Below are positions 50,884 to 59,085 of a stretch of 64,000 nt of DNA, in pieces. Source of the stretch: Alkalibacter saccharofermentans DSM 14828 (GTDB lineage Bacteria > Bacillota > Clostridia > Eubacteriales > Alkalibacteraceae); contig NZ_FQTU01000014.1 of assembly GCF_900128885.1 (NCBI RefSeq), forward strand, positions 1-64,000. Reading direction: 5' to 3'. Numbering within the stretch: the first letter of the stretch is position 1; every line of letters begins with the position of its first letter. The translations under genes were made by a program, and so were the position numbers. The notes beneath the pieces were generated by a model that worked only from the letters and a program-made list of their open reading frames with translations, was not told where the DNA came from and ran no database searches.

Positions 50884-51457
50884 CAGTTTGCCCCCAACGT
50901 TTGGCATTCTGATTTTCAATTTCCAAAAGGTCAAGTACTCGCGAACAATGATGATTTATTATGTCATCCAAGGTTTTGGGGAAGTTGTAGAATCCGGGAC
51001 TGACAGGAGCGATGCAGGCACCGGCATCGTTTAATGCAAGCATGTTCTTCAGGTGAATCCCATTATAGGGTGTTTCCCTTGGACAAATAATAAGCTTGCG
51101 TTTTTCTTTAAGGCATACATCTGCAGCCCGGATAATTAGGTTGTCAGATGAACCACCGGCGATTTTTCCCAACGTGCCCATGGAGCATGGAAGTATTACC
51201 ATGCCGGAGGTTTTAAATGAGCCACTGGCAACAGGTGAGAAAAAATCATCCTCAAGCTCCACATGAAAATTGCTAGATACGTTAAATTCTTTAATAAAAC
51301 ATTCATAGGATATAAGCAACTCGTGAGATAGAACCTGCATTCCGGTTTTAGATACGATCAAATGAACTTCGTGACCCAAATGCAAAAGCAATTCTACAAT
51401 TTTTTTGCCGTAAATGCTTCCCGAGGCCCCCGTTATGGCAATTATATATTTAGACAT
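50876..51457 (-). CDS. ubiX: UbiX-family flavin prenyltransferase (MqnM-like), 193 aa
   Basis: Makes prenylated FMN, the cofactor of UbiD decarboxylases. ITGASGSIYGKKIVELL at the N-terminus (FMN phosphate site), LPCSMGTLGKIAGGSSDNLIIRAADVCLKEKRKLIICPRETP in the centre, and GACIAPVSPGFYNFP late. The start shares a base with the ubiA-like stop (TAATG). Position next to UbiD and a UbiA-like enzyme indicates that it matures the UbiD of this operon. Confidence 0.94.
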   Translation of the reverse strand: MSKYIIAITGASGSIYGKKIVELLLHLGHEVHLIVSKTGMQVLSHELLISYECFIKEFNVSSNFHVELEDDFFSPVASGSFKTSGMVILPCSMGTLGKIAGGSSDNLIIRAADVCLKEKRKLIICPRETPYNGIHLKNMLALNDAGACIAPVSPGFYNFPKTLDDIINHHCSRVLDLLEIENQNAKRWGQTDD

Positions 51458-52326
51458 TAAAATCCTCTCCTAAGCCAAAAGTCTAAAAATGAAAATATAA
51501 AAAAGATTACGCTTACTATTTGGTTGATGTGATAACTTGCCCAATTCATAAACTTAGCATTTCCCGGACGCACCAACCTGTGCTCCGTGGCAAACAGCAC
51601 TCCAATGATTATCAAACCTGTAAGATAAATGTACCCGTTGTTTAAAACAAAAAACAAAGAAAAAAGTATGAGCCACGAAGCAGCGTGAAAAAATGCGGCG
51701 ATTTTCAAGCTGTTTTTATATCCGAAATAAGCAGGTATAGAGTATAGACCTAGTTTTTTGTCAAAATCGATATCCTGTGTTCCGTAAAGCACGTCGAATC
51801 CTCCAATCCATAAAGCAACTGCAGAGGATATTAGAAAAGGCTCATAAGATAGCTTCCCGGTTACGGCTATCCAAGCTCCAAATGGAGCGCCGGCACAAGT
51901 AATTCCAAGGATTAAATGGCATGCCCATGTAAATCGCTTTGTGTATGAATAGGCTACAAATAAAAACAAAGCAATGGGGGACAGATAAAAACAAAGGGGG
52001 TTTATCAGGTGTGCCGCAGCGGAAAAGATTAGGAACAAAACTGCAGATAGGATAGAAGCCTCTTTTTCCGTGACGATATTTTGCGGAATATGGCGGTGGG
52101 CTACCCTAGGATTAATCTTATCATATGGTGAGTCAATAACGCGGTTTATGGCATTTGCCCCATTCCTTCCTGCAAAGAGCGCAACAATTATTAATGCTAT
52201 AAGACGTGGTTCAGGGAATCCTCCTGCCGCCCAAATCATGGAAATCATTGCAAAGGGAAGTGAAAAAAGGCTATGAGAGAACATCACAAGTTCACCATAG
52301 TTTTTTATCTTATTTGCCAAACCCAT
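51457..52326 (-). CDS. mqnP: UbiA-family prenyltransferase, MqnP-like, 289 aa
   Basis: An eight- or nine-helix membrane enzyme that joins a polyprenyl chain to an aromatic acid. The first substrate loop reads RNGANAINRVIDSPYDKINP, with N-x3-D spacing, and the second GGFDVLYGTQDIDFDKKLGL. These forms, with GAPFGAWIAVTG between, resemble MqnP of the futalosine pathway, which prenylates 1,4-dihydroxy-6-naphthoate, more than MenA. It sits between UbiD and UbiX homologues, exactly the enzymes needed to remove the carboxyl group afterwards. ATG 52326 with AAGGTGG overlaps the UbiD gene end by 17 bases. Confidence 0.82.
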   Translation of the reverse strand: MGLANKIKNYGELVMFSHSLFSLPFAMISMIWAAGGFPEPRLIALIIVALFAGRNGANAINRVIDSPYDKINPRVAHRHIPQNIVTEKEASILSAVLFLIFSAAAHLINPLCFYLSPIALFLFVAYSYTKRFTWACHLILGITCAGAPFGAWIAVTGKLSYEPFLISSAVALWIGGFDVLYGTQDIDFDKKLGLYSIPAYFGYKNSLKIAAFFHAASWLILFSLFFVLNNGYIYLTGLIIIGVLFATEHRLVRPGNAKFMNWASYHINQIVSVIFFIFSFLDFWLRRGF

Positions 52327-53755
52327 AATCTGACCACCTTTTATCAACCATCTTTTTGATATCCTCGCTCATGGTAATGTCGTTTGGCCATTCTCTGTCA
52401 TACCCTTCGCTTTTTAATTTTTTTGTCGCGTCTATGCCTAGCCGGTTGCCGAAGAAAGGAGTATTTGAAGAGTGATCCAATGCATCAAGAGGGCCCTCGG
52501 ATATCATCAAGTCTCTTTTGGCATCTATATTGTTAAATACTTTCCACATTACTTCAGATAAGTTTTGAACATCGACGGTATCGTCAACGACGATTATCAT
52601 TTTAGTATACATCATCTGACCTAATCCCCAGAGTGAGTTCATAACCTTAAAGGCGTGTTTTGGGAAAGCTTTTTTAATTGATACTATTGCACAGTTGTGG
52701 AAGACTCCTTCCAGGGGAAGATTCATGTCGGTAATTTCCGGTATGAGCATTTTAATAAGGGGAAAGAATATTTTTTCTGTCGCCTTTGCGATGTAACAGT
52801 CTTCCATAGGAGGCTGTCCCACGATTGTCGCAGGATACACAGGATCTTTCTTTCGGGTTACCTTCTCTACATGGAATACTGGGTACATGTCTTCCAATGA
52901 ATAATAACCGGTATGATCGCCAAAAGGCCCTTCTTTTCTTAATTCATCGATTTCCACATAGCCTTCCAAAATAAACTCGGCGCATGCAGGGACGTAAATA
53001 TCACAGGTTACGGCTTTTACGGTCTCTACAGGAGATTTCCTTAAGAAACCTGCAAATATCATTTCGTCTATCATCTTGGGCAATGGAGCAGTGGCAGAAT
53101 AAATCAGTGAAGGGTCGCATCCTAAAGCTACGCACACGGGCATTTTCTTAATGCCTAACTTCCGATGATTATCATAAATTTCCTTTCCGTCTTTATGAAG
53201 GTGCCAGTGCATTCCTGTAGTTTTTTTATCATATTTTTGGAGTCTGTACATCCCCATGTTTTGAGTGCCACTGATGGGATCTTTTGTTATAACTAGAGGC
53301 AGAGTGATAAAAGGGCCGCCGTCTTCGGGCCAGCAAGTTAGGATAGGCAAGGTATCTAAATCTGCATCCTCTATGACTTCTTGACAAGAAGCCCTGTTGA
53401 TTTTTTTTGGAAAGATAAAAGGAAGTGGAGCTAATTTAGGTATGGACTTGATCTTCCCCATCAAGCTTGAATATTGATCCAACTTGATAAGATTCTCGAT
53501 TTCATCGGCTATAACTTTAACATCTTTTACTCCAAGTGACATTGCCATTCTTTCGTAGGTACCCATAGCATTTATTAAAAGAGGATACTTAGAACCCTTT
53601 ACATTTTCAAAAAGAAGAGCAGGTCCGTAAGACTTTGACACGCGGTCAGTTATTTCGGTTATTTCTAAATATGGATCAACTTCTCTTTTTATTCTGTGAA
53701 GCTCACCTTTTTTGTCTAAAAATTTAATGAATTCTTGAAGATCTTTATGATACAT
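52310..53755 (-). CDS. mqnL: UbiD-family decarboxylase, menaquinone-type (MqnL-like), 481 aa
   Basis: Prenyl-FMN-dependent decarboxylase. The sequence follows the menaquinone decarboxylase subfamily: GPALLFENVKGSKYPLLIN, LPILTCWPEDGGPFITLPLV, NMGMYRLQKYDKKTTGMHW, KEGPFGDHTGYYS (catalytic glutamate region), and DALDHSSNTPFFGNRLGIDA. The role would be removing the carboxyl of the prenylated 6-naphthoate to give demethylmenaquinone. Length fits. It is 17 bases behind dmkB. Confidence 0.87.
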   Translation of the reverse strand: MYHKDLQEFIKFLDKKGELHRIKREVDPYLEITEITDRVSKSYGPALLFENVKGSKYPLLINAMGTYERMAMSLGVKDVKVIADEIENLIKLDQYSSLMGKIKSIPKLAPLPFIFPKKINRASCQEVIEDADLDTLPILTCWPEDGGPFITLPLVITKDPISGTQNMGMYRLQKYDKKTTGMHWHLHKDGKEIYDNHRKLGIKKMPVCVALGCDPSLIYSATAPLPKMIDEMIFAGFLRKSPVETVKAVTCDIYVPACAEFILEGYVEIDELRKEGPFGDHTGYYSLEDMYPVFHVEKVTRKKDPVYPATIVGQPPMEDCYIAKATEKIFFPLIKMLIPEITDMNLPLEGVFHNCAIVSIKKAFPKHAFKVMNSLWGLGQMMYTKMIIVVDDTVDVQNLSEVMWKVFNNIDAKRDLMISEGPLDALDHSSNTPFFGNRLGIDATKKLKSEGYDREWPNDITMSEDIKKMVDKRWSDYGFGK

Positions 53756-53772
53756 TTAATCCTCCTTGATGT

Positions 53773-54738
53773 TTAATATTTTCTGTTGAGCATCCCTTTG
53801 ATTATATCCTCTAGGATATTCTTGTTCTCGGAATCAGGAAGCTTGGATATATAGTTGAAAGCTTTATTTGTGTATTTTCGTGCTAGAAGCCTGGCAGCAT
53901 CCAGACCGTTGTTGGATTTGACCAGATGGTGAACCCTGTTGAGATCATTCTCGTTAAAATTAGTTGTTTCCAATAGCGTTTTCAGCTCGTTGCTTTTATC
54001 ATTGTTTAGGGCGTATATAACCGGAAGTGTCAGATAACCTTGTTTTAGATCGTTCATGGTACTTTTTTTGATAGTTTGATTGTCGGAATAATCGAGACAA
54101 TCATCGATTATCTGAAAAGCCATGCCGGTTAGGTATCCTATCCGTGTAAGTATTTTTACTTGCCTGTCTGATAGATCGCTGTTCATAGCACCTATGTGAA
54201 AGCTCATGGCAAACAACGCAGCTGTTTTTCCGGTTATTATCTTCAAGTAACTGAAGATTCCGTTATCGTATTTATATCTTAAGCTGTATTGCTTTAATTC
54301 ACCCTTGCAGATACTAAGTATGGCTCCTGAAAGTTTTTCCATAGTTTTAGTTTCAAAGTGGGAAGATATTAAAGTAAAACATTTGGCAAATAGGTAATCG
54401 CCGATAAAGACCGCACTATCCTTACCATATTTACTTTGGACGCTCTCAACGCCTCTTCTTAATTTTGCCTCGTCTATAATATCGTCATGGACAAGGGTTG
54501 CGATATGAAGCATTTCTATTACAGCTCCAAGTCTGATTGCGTTCTCCCTTTTGTATGAGCCAAATTCAGCGGAGATGATCAAAAAAGCGGGTCTTAACAT
54601 CTTCCCCCCTGATGTCACAGCACCGGAGATGGCTTCGGTGATGAAATCATCCGAGTCCTTGGTTGTATCTATAATCAACTGAGTTACTTCACTCAAGATG
54701 TTTCCTATATGAGGATAGTCTTTCCAAAATTCATTCAT
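53773..54738 (-). CDS. Polyprenyl diphosphate synthase (heptaprenyl-type, DmkB-like), 321 aa
   Basis: All-helical trans-prenyltransferase. First aspartate-rich motif LVHDDIIDEAKLRRG, second FQIIDDCLDYSDN, with SGGKMLRP early. It should build the side chain for the quinone made by the next three genes. In Listeria the corresponding EET-locus gene is dmkB. ATG 54738 follows AGGTGA; an upstream TTG two codons earlier is possible. Confidence 0.9.
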   Translation of the reverse strand: MNEFWKDYPHIGNILSEVTQLIIDTTKDSDDFITEAISGAVTSGGKMLRPAFLIISAEFGSYKRENAIRLGAVIEMLHIATLVHDDIIDEAKLRRGVESVQSKYGKDSAVFIGDYLFAKCFTLISSHFETKTMEKLSGAILSICKGELKQYSLRYKYDNGIFSYLKIITGKTAALFAMSFHIGAMNSDLSDRQVKILTRIGYLTGMAFQIIDDCLDYSDNQTIKKSTMNDLKQGYLTLPVIYALNNDKSNELKTLLETTNFNENDLNRVHHLVKSNNGLDAARLLARKYTNKAFNYISKLPDSENKNILEDIIKGMLNRKY

Positions 54739-54744
54739 TATCAA

Positions 54745-55266
54745 TCACCTGTTATTTTTGTAGTTAAAATTATTTTTAGATAAGTATTTAAGTAGATAAT
54801 TGGAAACTAGCCCTACAAACAAACCTGTCGGAATTGCTATGATGAACAGGTATGGGAGCAATATTGCAAGTTTGGGATTTGACAGGATAAGCATAGCTAT
54901 TCCTAGCTGACCCAAGTTGTGAAATATCGCACCTACGATACTTACACTAACCAAACTGAGTTCATTTCTGAACAACTTTATGATTATATACATTGCCAAA
55001 AGGCTTAGAACTCCTCCGGTCATTGAATAAATAATTGAAGCCATATTGCCGAAGAGAAGACCGGTTAACAAAGTTCGCGCAATGACAATCAATAGGCAGC
55101 TTTTAAAATTCAAGGTGGACAACGCAAGAACTGTTGCAATATTGGCTAGCCCTAATTTGGCACCTTGTATCGGGATTGCGGGCAAAAGTGACTCTATGTA
55201 GCTGAGTATCATTGCCTGTGTGACGAGCATGGATATGTATACGAGTTTTTTTGTATTATTTTTCAT
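54745..55266 (-). CDS. eetB: Gx-transporter family membrane protein (EetB-like), 173 aa
   Basis: Five or six hydrophobic segments with the family's glycine patterns: AIPIQGAKLGLANIATVLAL, RTLLTGLLFGN and GAIFHNLGQLGIAML. The Pfam family was once named heptaprenyl diphosphate synthase component I, but the fold is a small S-component-like transporter. In Listeria EetB is needed for extracellular electron transfer. Sits directly after eetA and before dmkB, the usual context. ATG 55266 with GGAGTG. Confidence 0.87.
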   Translation of the reverse strand: MKNNTKKLVYISMLVTQAMILSYIESLLPAIPIQGAKLGLANIATVLALSTLNFKSCLLIVIARTLLTGLLFGNMASIIYSMTGGVLSLLAMYIIIKLFRNELSLVSVSIVGAIFHNLGQLGIAMLILSNPKLAILLPYLFIIAIPTGLFVGLVSNYLLKYLSKNNFNYKNNR

Positions 55267-55279
55267 TTTGCACTCCAAT

Positions 55280-55627
55280 TCAATCGTTTCTGGTTACTTC
55301 CACAATTACCCTGTTTGGAAGGCATACGATCATTTCTCCGTTTTCATCTGCAGGTGTCGTGTGAACGCAAATTTGATCCGGACAAGTAGCTTCCACAATT
55401 CTGACTACGCCACTATCTATTATTACGATGTTTACGTCACCGTTTTGTTCGACGCGTATCTCTTCGTTGGTGTCTTTAGTCAAAGGAATTTCTCGAAACA
55501 CCTCTCCATCTATAGTTATGACTACCTTGAGATCAGCGGCGTCGCTGCTGTAAATATGGGAAAACAACAGTCCTATAACGGCGATAATTAATACAACAGC
55601 CATTAAAACCAGGTCCTTCTTTTTCAT
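55280..55627 (-). CDS. eetA: NusG domain II-containing protein (EetA-like), 115 aa
   Basis: One N-terminal membrane anchor (residues about 5-25), then an extracytoplasmic NusG-II domain. Family hallmark VRIVEATCPDQICVHT and MIVCLPNRVIVEV, with two cysteines in CPDQIC. EetA of Listeria is needed for extracellular electron transfer; a role in presenting or assembling flavin/quinone parts is proposed. First gene of an eight-gene run behind the ndh2 terminator. Confidence 0.87.
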   Translation of the reverse strand: MKKKDLVLMAVVLIIAVIGLLFSHIYSSDAADLKVVITIDGEVFREIPLTKDTNEEIRVEQNGDVNIVIIDSGVVRIVEATCPDQICVHTTPADENGEMIVCLPNRVIVEVTRND

Positions 55628-55664
55628 AAATTCACCTCTATTGAAACGTTATATATATTTTATT

Positions 55665-55701
55665 AAAAATATCCTTCCCCGTAAAGAAGAAGGATATTTT
55701 T
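55665..55701 (-). terminator. Terminator of ndh2
   Basis: 13-bp perfect stem (55665-55677 / 55689-55701) ending in a T run on the minus strand, between ndh2 and eetA. eetA and the following genes therefore depend on read-through or a promoter in the 40 bases after it. Confidence 0.8.
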
Positions 55702-55708
55702 CAATCTA

Positions 55709-57700
55709 TTATTCAAAATAATCAAAGTATAGATATGATTTTTGAGCGAACCTTGTTTTAGACCAAAGAGACTTGATTTTTGGTAGAACGTAGTAATCCA
55801 GTCCAAAAGCGCTGCCTGATCCTTGAAGCATTGCAAAAGCTGCTACGATATACCAAATCATAGTCGCATCCGCCATGCCCGTAAAGATTATTCCGATGCC
55901 CATTCCTATGCTCATTGCAGAGCTTAAGAAAGTAAATAATCCAGCTATTAGGCACAAGCCTATTAGTATTTCGGCAATTACCATGAAAGATTGAACTGGA
56001 ACCTCGATAGGAGTCATCCATTTGTTCATGATATCAAGCATGAATTCAGGTGCCTGCATCAATGAATCGCCGTATCCTGAAGGCTTATGGTTTACCGCCC
56101 ATTGAACGAATCCAGGCAGGTCAAGCCCTTCGGCTACTTCTGCAGCACCTTCTGCAGCCTCAGTAGCCCATGTTCCGCTGTCCGCCAAAGGAGTGGCGAT
56201 GACATTTGAGCCGTTGGCAGATGCTTGGATAATCCCCTGTGAGGATTGAGTTGCACCCGCGCCTGCATCAGTTGCGCCTGATCCTCCGTCTGTGTTGTAT
56301 CCGGCGATGGCATTCATCATATTAATGACCTTAGGGCTTTCAAGCCAACCTTCTGCTACCTTGACCACACCTTCTACCAACCACATATAGCCTAACCAGA
56401 GTCTTAACGGCAGCTTCCAGAAGTTCTTTGATGAGGCAGAAAAATGTCCTCCCACAAAGGAACGCCTGTTTCTAATGTGAAAAAACTCATGTCTAGCATA
56501 ATTCCATATCTGTCTCAATCCACCAACCGTGAATTGATAGTAGATGTTTACCATGTGCTTGATAAACTGAGCGAAAAAGCCAGAAGTTTTAAATCCGGTG
56601 TCGGCTACGGCATATCTCGAACCTACAGAAACCATGAAACCGTGGTATTTTTGGCTGTGTTTGTGCAAATCTTTACCTTGCAACAAAGCGGCTACGTTTA
56701 ATGCTGCTGTATGTGCTGACTGCTCAGCGGCCTCAACGATTTGAGGCATTGGACCTTCTTCCTCAGTTATATAGCAGGCGCTATCTCCAACAATAAAAAT
56801 ATTGCTTTGAACTTTGCCTTCTACGTGAGGTTGCATATAGTCATTTACATTGACGCGGTCGCATCGTCCCATGTCAAGTCCCAAGCTTGAAGTGAATTTG
56901 GTATTTTTAATTCCTGCTGTCCAAATTAGGGTGTAAGAAGGGATTTTTGTTCCGTCTTTTAATGTGAAGGAGTCTTTTGCTATATTAACGATGGGAGCTT
57001 TTTTGAGAAGCTGTATCCCTAATTTTTTATAGCGCTTTTCCACCTTTGCAACTTGGGAGTCGCTTTCAAGCATATTTAAGATACGATCCATTGCTTCTAT
57101 ATTATATATAGTAACTTCATTGATATTCACACCGTGCTTTTTGGCCAGGTGGTCCTTGGCTTCTCCTAGTTCGCCTGCCATTTCCACTCCTGTGAATCCA
57201 CCGCCGCAAACGGCAAAAGTCAACAGTTTTCTTCTTTCGACTTCGTCAGGCTCAGACGAAGCCTTTATGAACATTTCTTCAACATGTTCTCTTAATTTCA
57301 CTGCATCCTCATAGGACCATAGTGTATGGGAATTTTCAGCAGCACCTTCTATTCCAAAAAAATTAGGTTCGTTTCCTGTTCCCATTATAAGATAATCGAA
57401 TGGATATACTTTGCTATCAGATGATAACTGTTTGTTTTGAAGATCGAACTTGGTTATTTCATCTACGACTACGTTTACTTTTCTGCCGGCAAATATTTTT
57501 TTAAGATCGATTTTAATAGATTCAGGCTCAGTTCTATGACCTGCAACTTCATGAAGCTCTGTCATGAGTGTATGGAAGTTGTGTCTGTCTATCAAAGTAA
57601 TCTCTACGTTTTCATCATTCTTGAAGATTTTATGGAGAGTCTTTGCGGCTTTTACTCCGGCATAGCTTCCTCCAAGAATGAGAACTTGTTTCCTTGACAT
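55709..57700 (-). CDS. ndh2: Type II NADH dehydrogenase fused to a DoxX-like membrane domain (Ndh2 of FLEET), 663 aa
   Basis: Residues 1-430 are a NDH-2 flavoprotein: FAD site ILGGSYAGVKAAKTLHK, NADH site FAVCGGGFTGVEMAGELG, and FIVGDSACY. From about 440 a new membrane part begins (WKLPLRLWLGYMWLVEG), then an Ala/Gly/Ser-rich loop of about 90 residues that should lie outside, then three more helices (VQSFMVIAEILIGLCLIAGL ... YIVAAFAMLQGSG), together DoxX-like. Normal NDH-2 is about 400 residues; EET-type Ndh2 proteins carry such an added membrane domain. It passes electrons from NADH to a demethylmenaquinone. ATG 57700 follows AAGGAGG. Confidence 0.9.
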   Translation of the reverse strand: MSRKQVLILGGSYAGVKAAKTLHKIFKNDENVEITLIDRHNFHTLMTELHEVAGHRTEPESIKIDLKKIFAGRKVNVVVDEITKFDLQNKQLSSDSKVYPFDYLIMGTGNEPNFFGIEGAAENSHTLWSYEDAVKLREHVEEMFIKASSEPDEVERRKLLTFAVCGGGFTGVEMAGELGEAKDHLAKKHGVNINEVTIYNIEAMDRILNMLESDSQVAKVEKRYKKLGIQLLKKAPIVNIAKDSFTLKDGTKIPSYTLIWTAGIKNTKFTSSLGLDMGRCDRVNVNDYMQPHVEGKVQSNIFIVGDSACYITEEEGPMPQIVEAAEQSAHTAALNVAALLQGKDLHKHSQKYHGFMVSVGSRYAVADTGFKTSGFFAQFIKHMVNIYYQFTVGGLRQIWNYARHEFFHIRNRRSFVGGHFSASSKNFWKLPLRLWLGYMWLVEGVVKVAEGWLESPKVINMMNAIAGYNTDGGSGATDAGAGATQSSQGIIQASANGSNVIATPLADSGTWATEAAEGAAEVAEGLDLPGFVQWAVNHKPSGYGDSLMQAPEFMLDIMNKWMTPIEVPVQSFMVIAEILIGLCLIAGLFTFLSSAMSIGMGIGIIFTGMADATMIWYIVAAFAMLQGSGSAFGLDYYVLPKIKSLWSKTRFAQKSYLYFDYFE

Positions 57701-57803
57701 AGTTTTCCTCCTTGTAAAAACATTTTGTTTATTGAGATAAAATGTGAAAATGATTGCCCATATGAAATTTAAGTACAAGCAAAAAAATGATTCGCACATA
57801 CAT

Positions 57804-57832
57804 ATAATATAGTATCGTTAAATAAATTTCAA
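57804..57832 (-). promoter_or_regulatory. Promoter of ndh2
   Basis: Minus strand: TTGAAA (57832-57827), 17-bp spacer, TATTAT (57809-57804); leader of about 97 bases. Confidence 0.65.
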
Positions 57833-57926
57833 TATACGCAAAGGAATTTAATCGTATACACACAGAAGATATTTTTTTAACATAGACATAATATATAAAT
57901 AAAGGTAAAAAAAGAGAATATATAAC

Positions 57927-57985
57927 GTGAAATCGAATTTAAATGTAAATTTCACTGTACAAGATAATCAAGTTATAAATTTCAC
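57927..57985 (+). promoter_or_regulatory. Candidate operator upstream of pplA
   Basis: GTGAAAT (57927-57933) and ATTTCAC (57949-57955) form an inverted repeat; TAAATTTCAC recurs at 57946-57955 and 57976-57985, exactly 30 bp apart. All lie just upstream of the pplA -35 box. This holds most of the 369-base divergent region not covered by the two promoters; the rest is A/T-rich with nothing else that I can see. Confidence 0.4.
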
Positions 57986-57998
57986 AAGCCGAAAACTA

Positions 57999-58027
57999 TT
58001 GACTGAGTTATGCAGCGATGTTAAAAT
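57999..58027 (+). promoter_or_regulatory. Promoter of pplA
   Basis: TTGACT (57999-58004), 17-bp spacer, TAAAAT (58022-58027). Confidence 0.75.
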
Positions 58028-58069
58028 AAAAACGAATAAAAATATTTCATTAAGTCAAGGGGGAAAAAA

Positions 58070-58936
58070 ATGAAAAAACTATTATCTATCTTAATCGCAG
58101 TATTGATGGTGGCTACTTTTGCTGTAGGTTGCGGAACAACTGACAACGGAGACAATGGAGATAACGGAGCAACTTATGCAGATGGCGTTTACTTTGCCCA
58201 GGAAGATGAATTTGCTTCTTCAGGTTACAAGTACTTTGTTGTAATAACAGTTGAAGGCGGCGAAATCACTGATGCTCACTGGGGTGGAACAAACCTTAAG
58301 CCTGTTGGAAATAAAAAGACTTTTTCAGCTGAAGGAAACTATCCAATGGTTGAAAGAGGTGGAGCAGCAGCAGAGTGGGATGTTCAAGCAGCAGCAGCAG
58401 AGGCATGGTTGATTGAAAATCAAGATCCTGCAGCTTTTGATGACTTGTACACAAGTGAAGAGGGCTATACAGATGCATTAGAAACTGACGACGGAACTCA
58501 GGTATCTATCCATGTAATAGAGTTCTTTGAATTGGCAAAGACTGCTTTGGCAGGAACTCCTGTTTCAGCAGGAGATTACGAAACTCCTGAAGATTATGTA
58601 GTAAATGCAGTAATCGAAAGCGATGGAGACTGGAACAATGTAGCTGAATTCATAGTAGTTAATGGAACAATCGTTTCAGCAAACTACAACGCAACATCAA
58701 ATGTTGAAGACCAACCTTTGAGCAAAAAAGAGTTGGGTGCGGATTATGGAATGGTTGAAAGAGGCGGAGCGAGTGCAGAGTGGGATGAACAAGCCGAATC
58801 TGTAGAAGCTTTCGTACTTGAAACTCAAGGATTCGACATTGAATTCGATGCAGATGGAAAAACAGACGCTATAGCAGGCGTGACAATAACTGCAAACTAT
58901 TTCCAAGAACTGTTTGAAATGGCTTTAGGACAATAA
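58070..58936 (+). CDS. pplA: FMN-carrying lipoprotein PplA-like, 288 aa
   Basis: Lipobox FAVGC (Cys21), then a low-complexity linker and two tandem FMN-binding repeats (about 36-160 and 175-288), each with MVERGGA-AEWD-QA. The second repeat ends with DAIAGVTIT, which fits the ApbE target Dxx(S/T)GAT with Thr272 as the flavin acceptor; the first repeat has only a loose version with Ser146. In Listeria, PplA carries flavins outside the membrane and hands electrons to outside acceptors. Next gene is the flavin transferase that would modify it. Strong own promoter and terminator. Confidence 0.9.
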   Translation: MKKLLSILIAVLMVATFAVGCGTTDNGDNGDNGATYADGVYFAQEDEFASSGYKYFVVITVEGGEITDAHWGGTNLKPVGNKKTFSAEGNYPMVERGGAAAEWDVQAAAAEAWLIENQDPAAFDDLYTSEEGYTDALETDDGTQVSIHVIEFFELAKTALAGTPVSAGDYETPEDYVVNAVIESDGDWNNVAEFIVVNGTIVSANYNATSNVEDQPLSKKELGADYGMVERGGASAEWDEQAESVEAFVLETQGFDIEFDADGKTDAIAGVTITANYFQELFEMALGQ

Positions 58937-58949
58937 TTAATTAAGGCTT

Positions 58950-58983
58950 AAAAGCTTCAGGTTCTCCTGAAGCTTTTGCTTTT
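58950..58983 (+). terminator. Terminator of pplA
   Basis: 12-bp perfect stem AAAAGCTTCAGG/CCTGAAGCTTTT (58950-58961 / 58966-58977), loop TTCT, then T-rich. Confidence 0.9.
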
Positions 58984-59002
58984 TGTAAAATGATCAGAAT
59001 CC

Positions 59003-59035
59003 GCATCAATCTAGCAGTCTAGGGGCTAGTGATGC
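59003..59035 (+). other. Hairpin in the fmnB leader
   Basis: GCATCA/TGATGC outer and CTAGC/GCTAG inner stems (59003-59008 / 59030-59035 and 59011-59015 / 59025-59029) with a two-base bulge and a nine-base loop; 50 bases before the fmnB ATG. No T run follows. Confidence 0.55.
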
Positions 59036-59085
59036 TGTTTAAATAATATCCCCAAAATCAATGAAATACAAAAGTGAGGACTATA

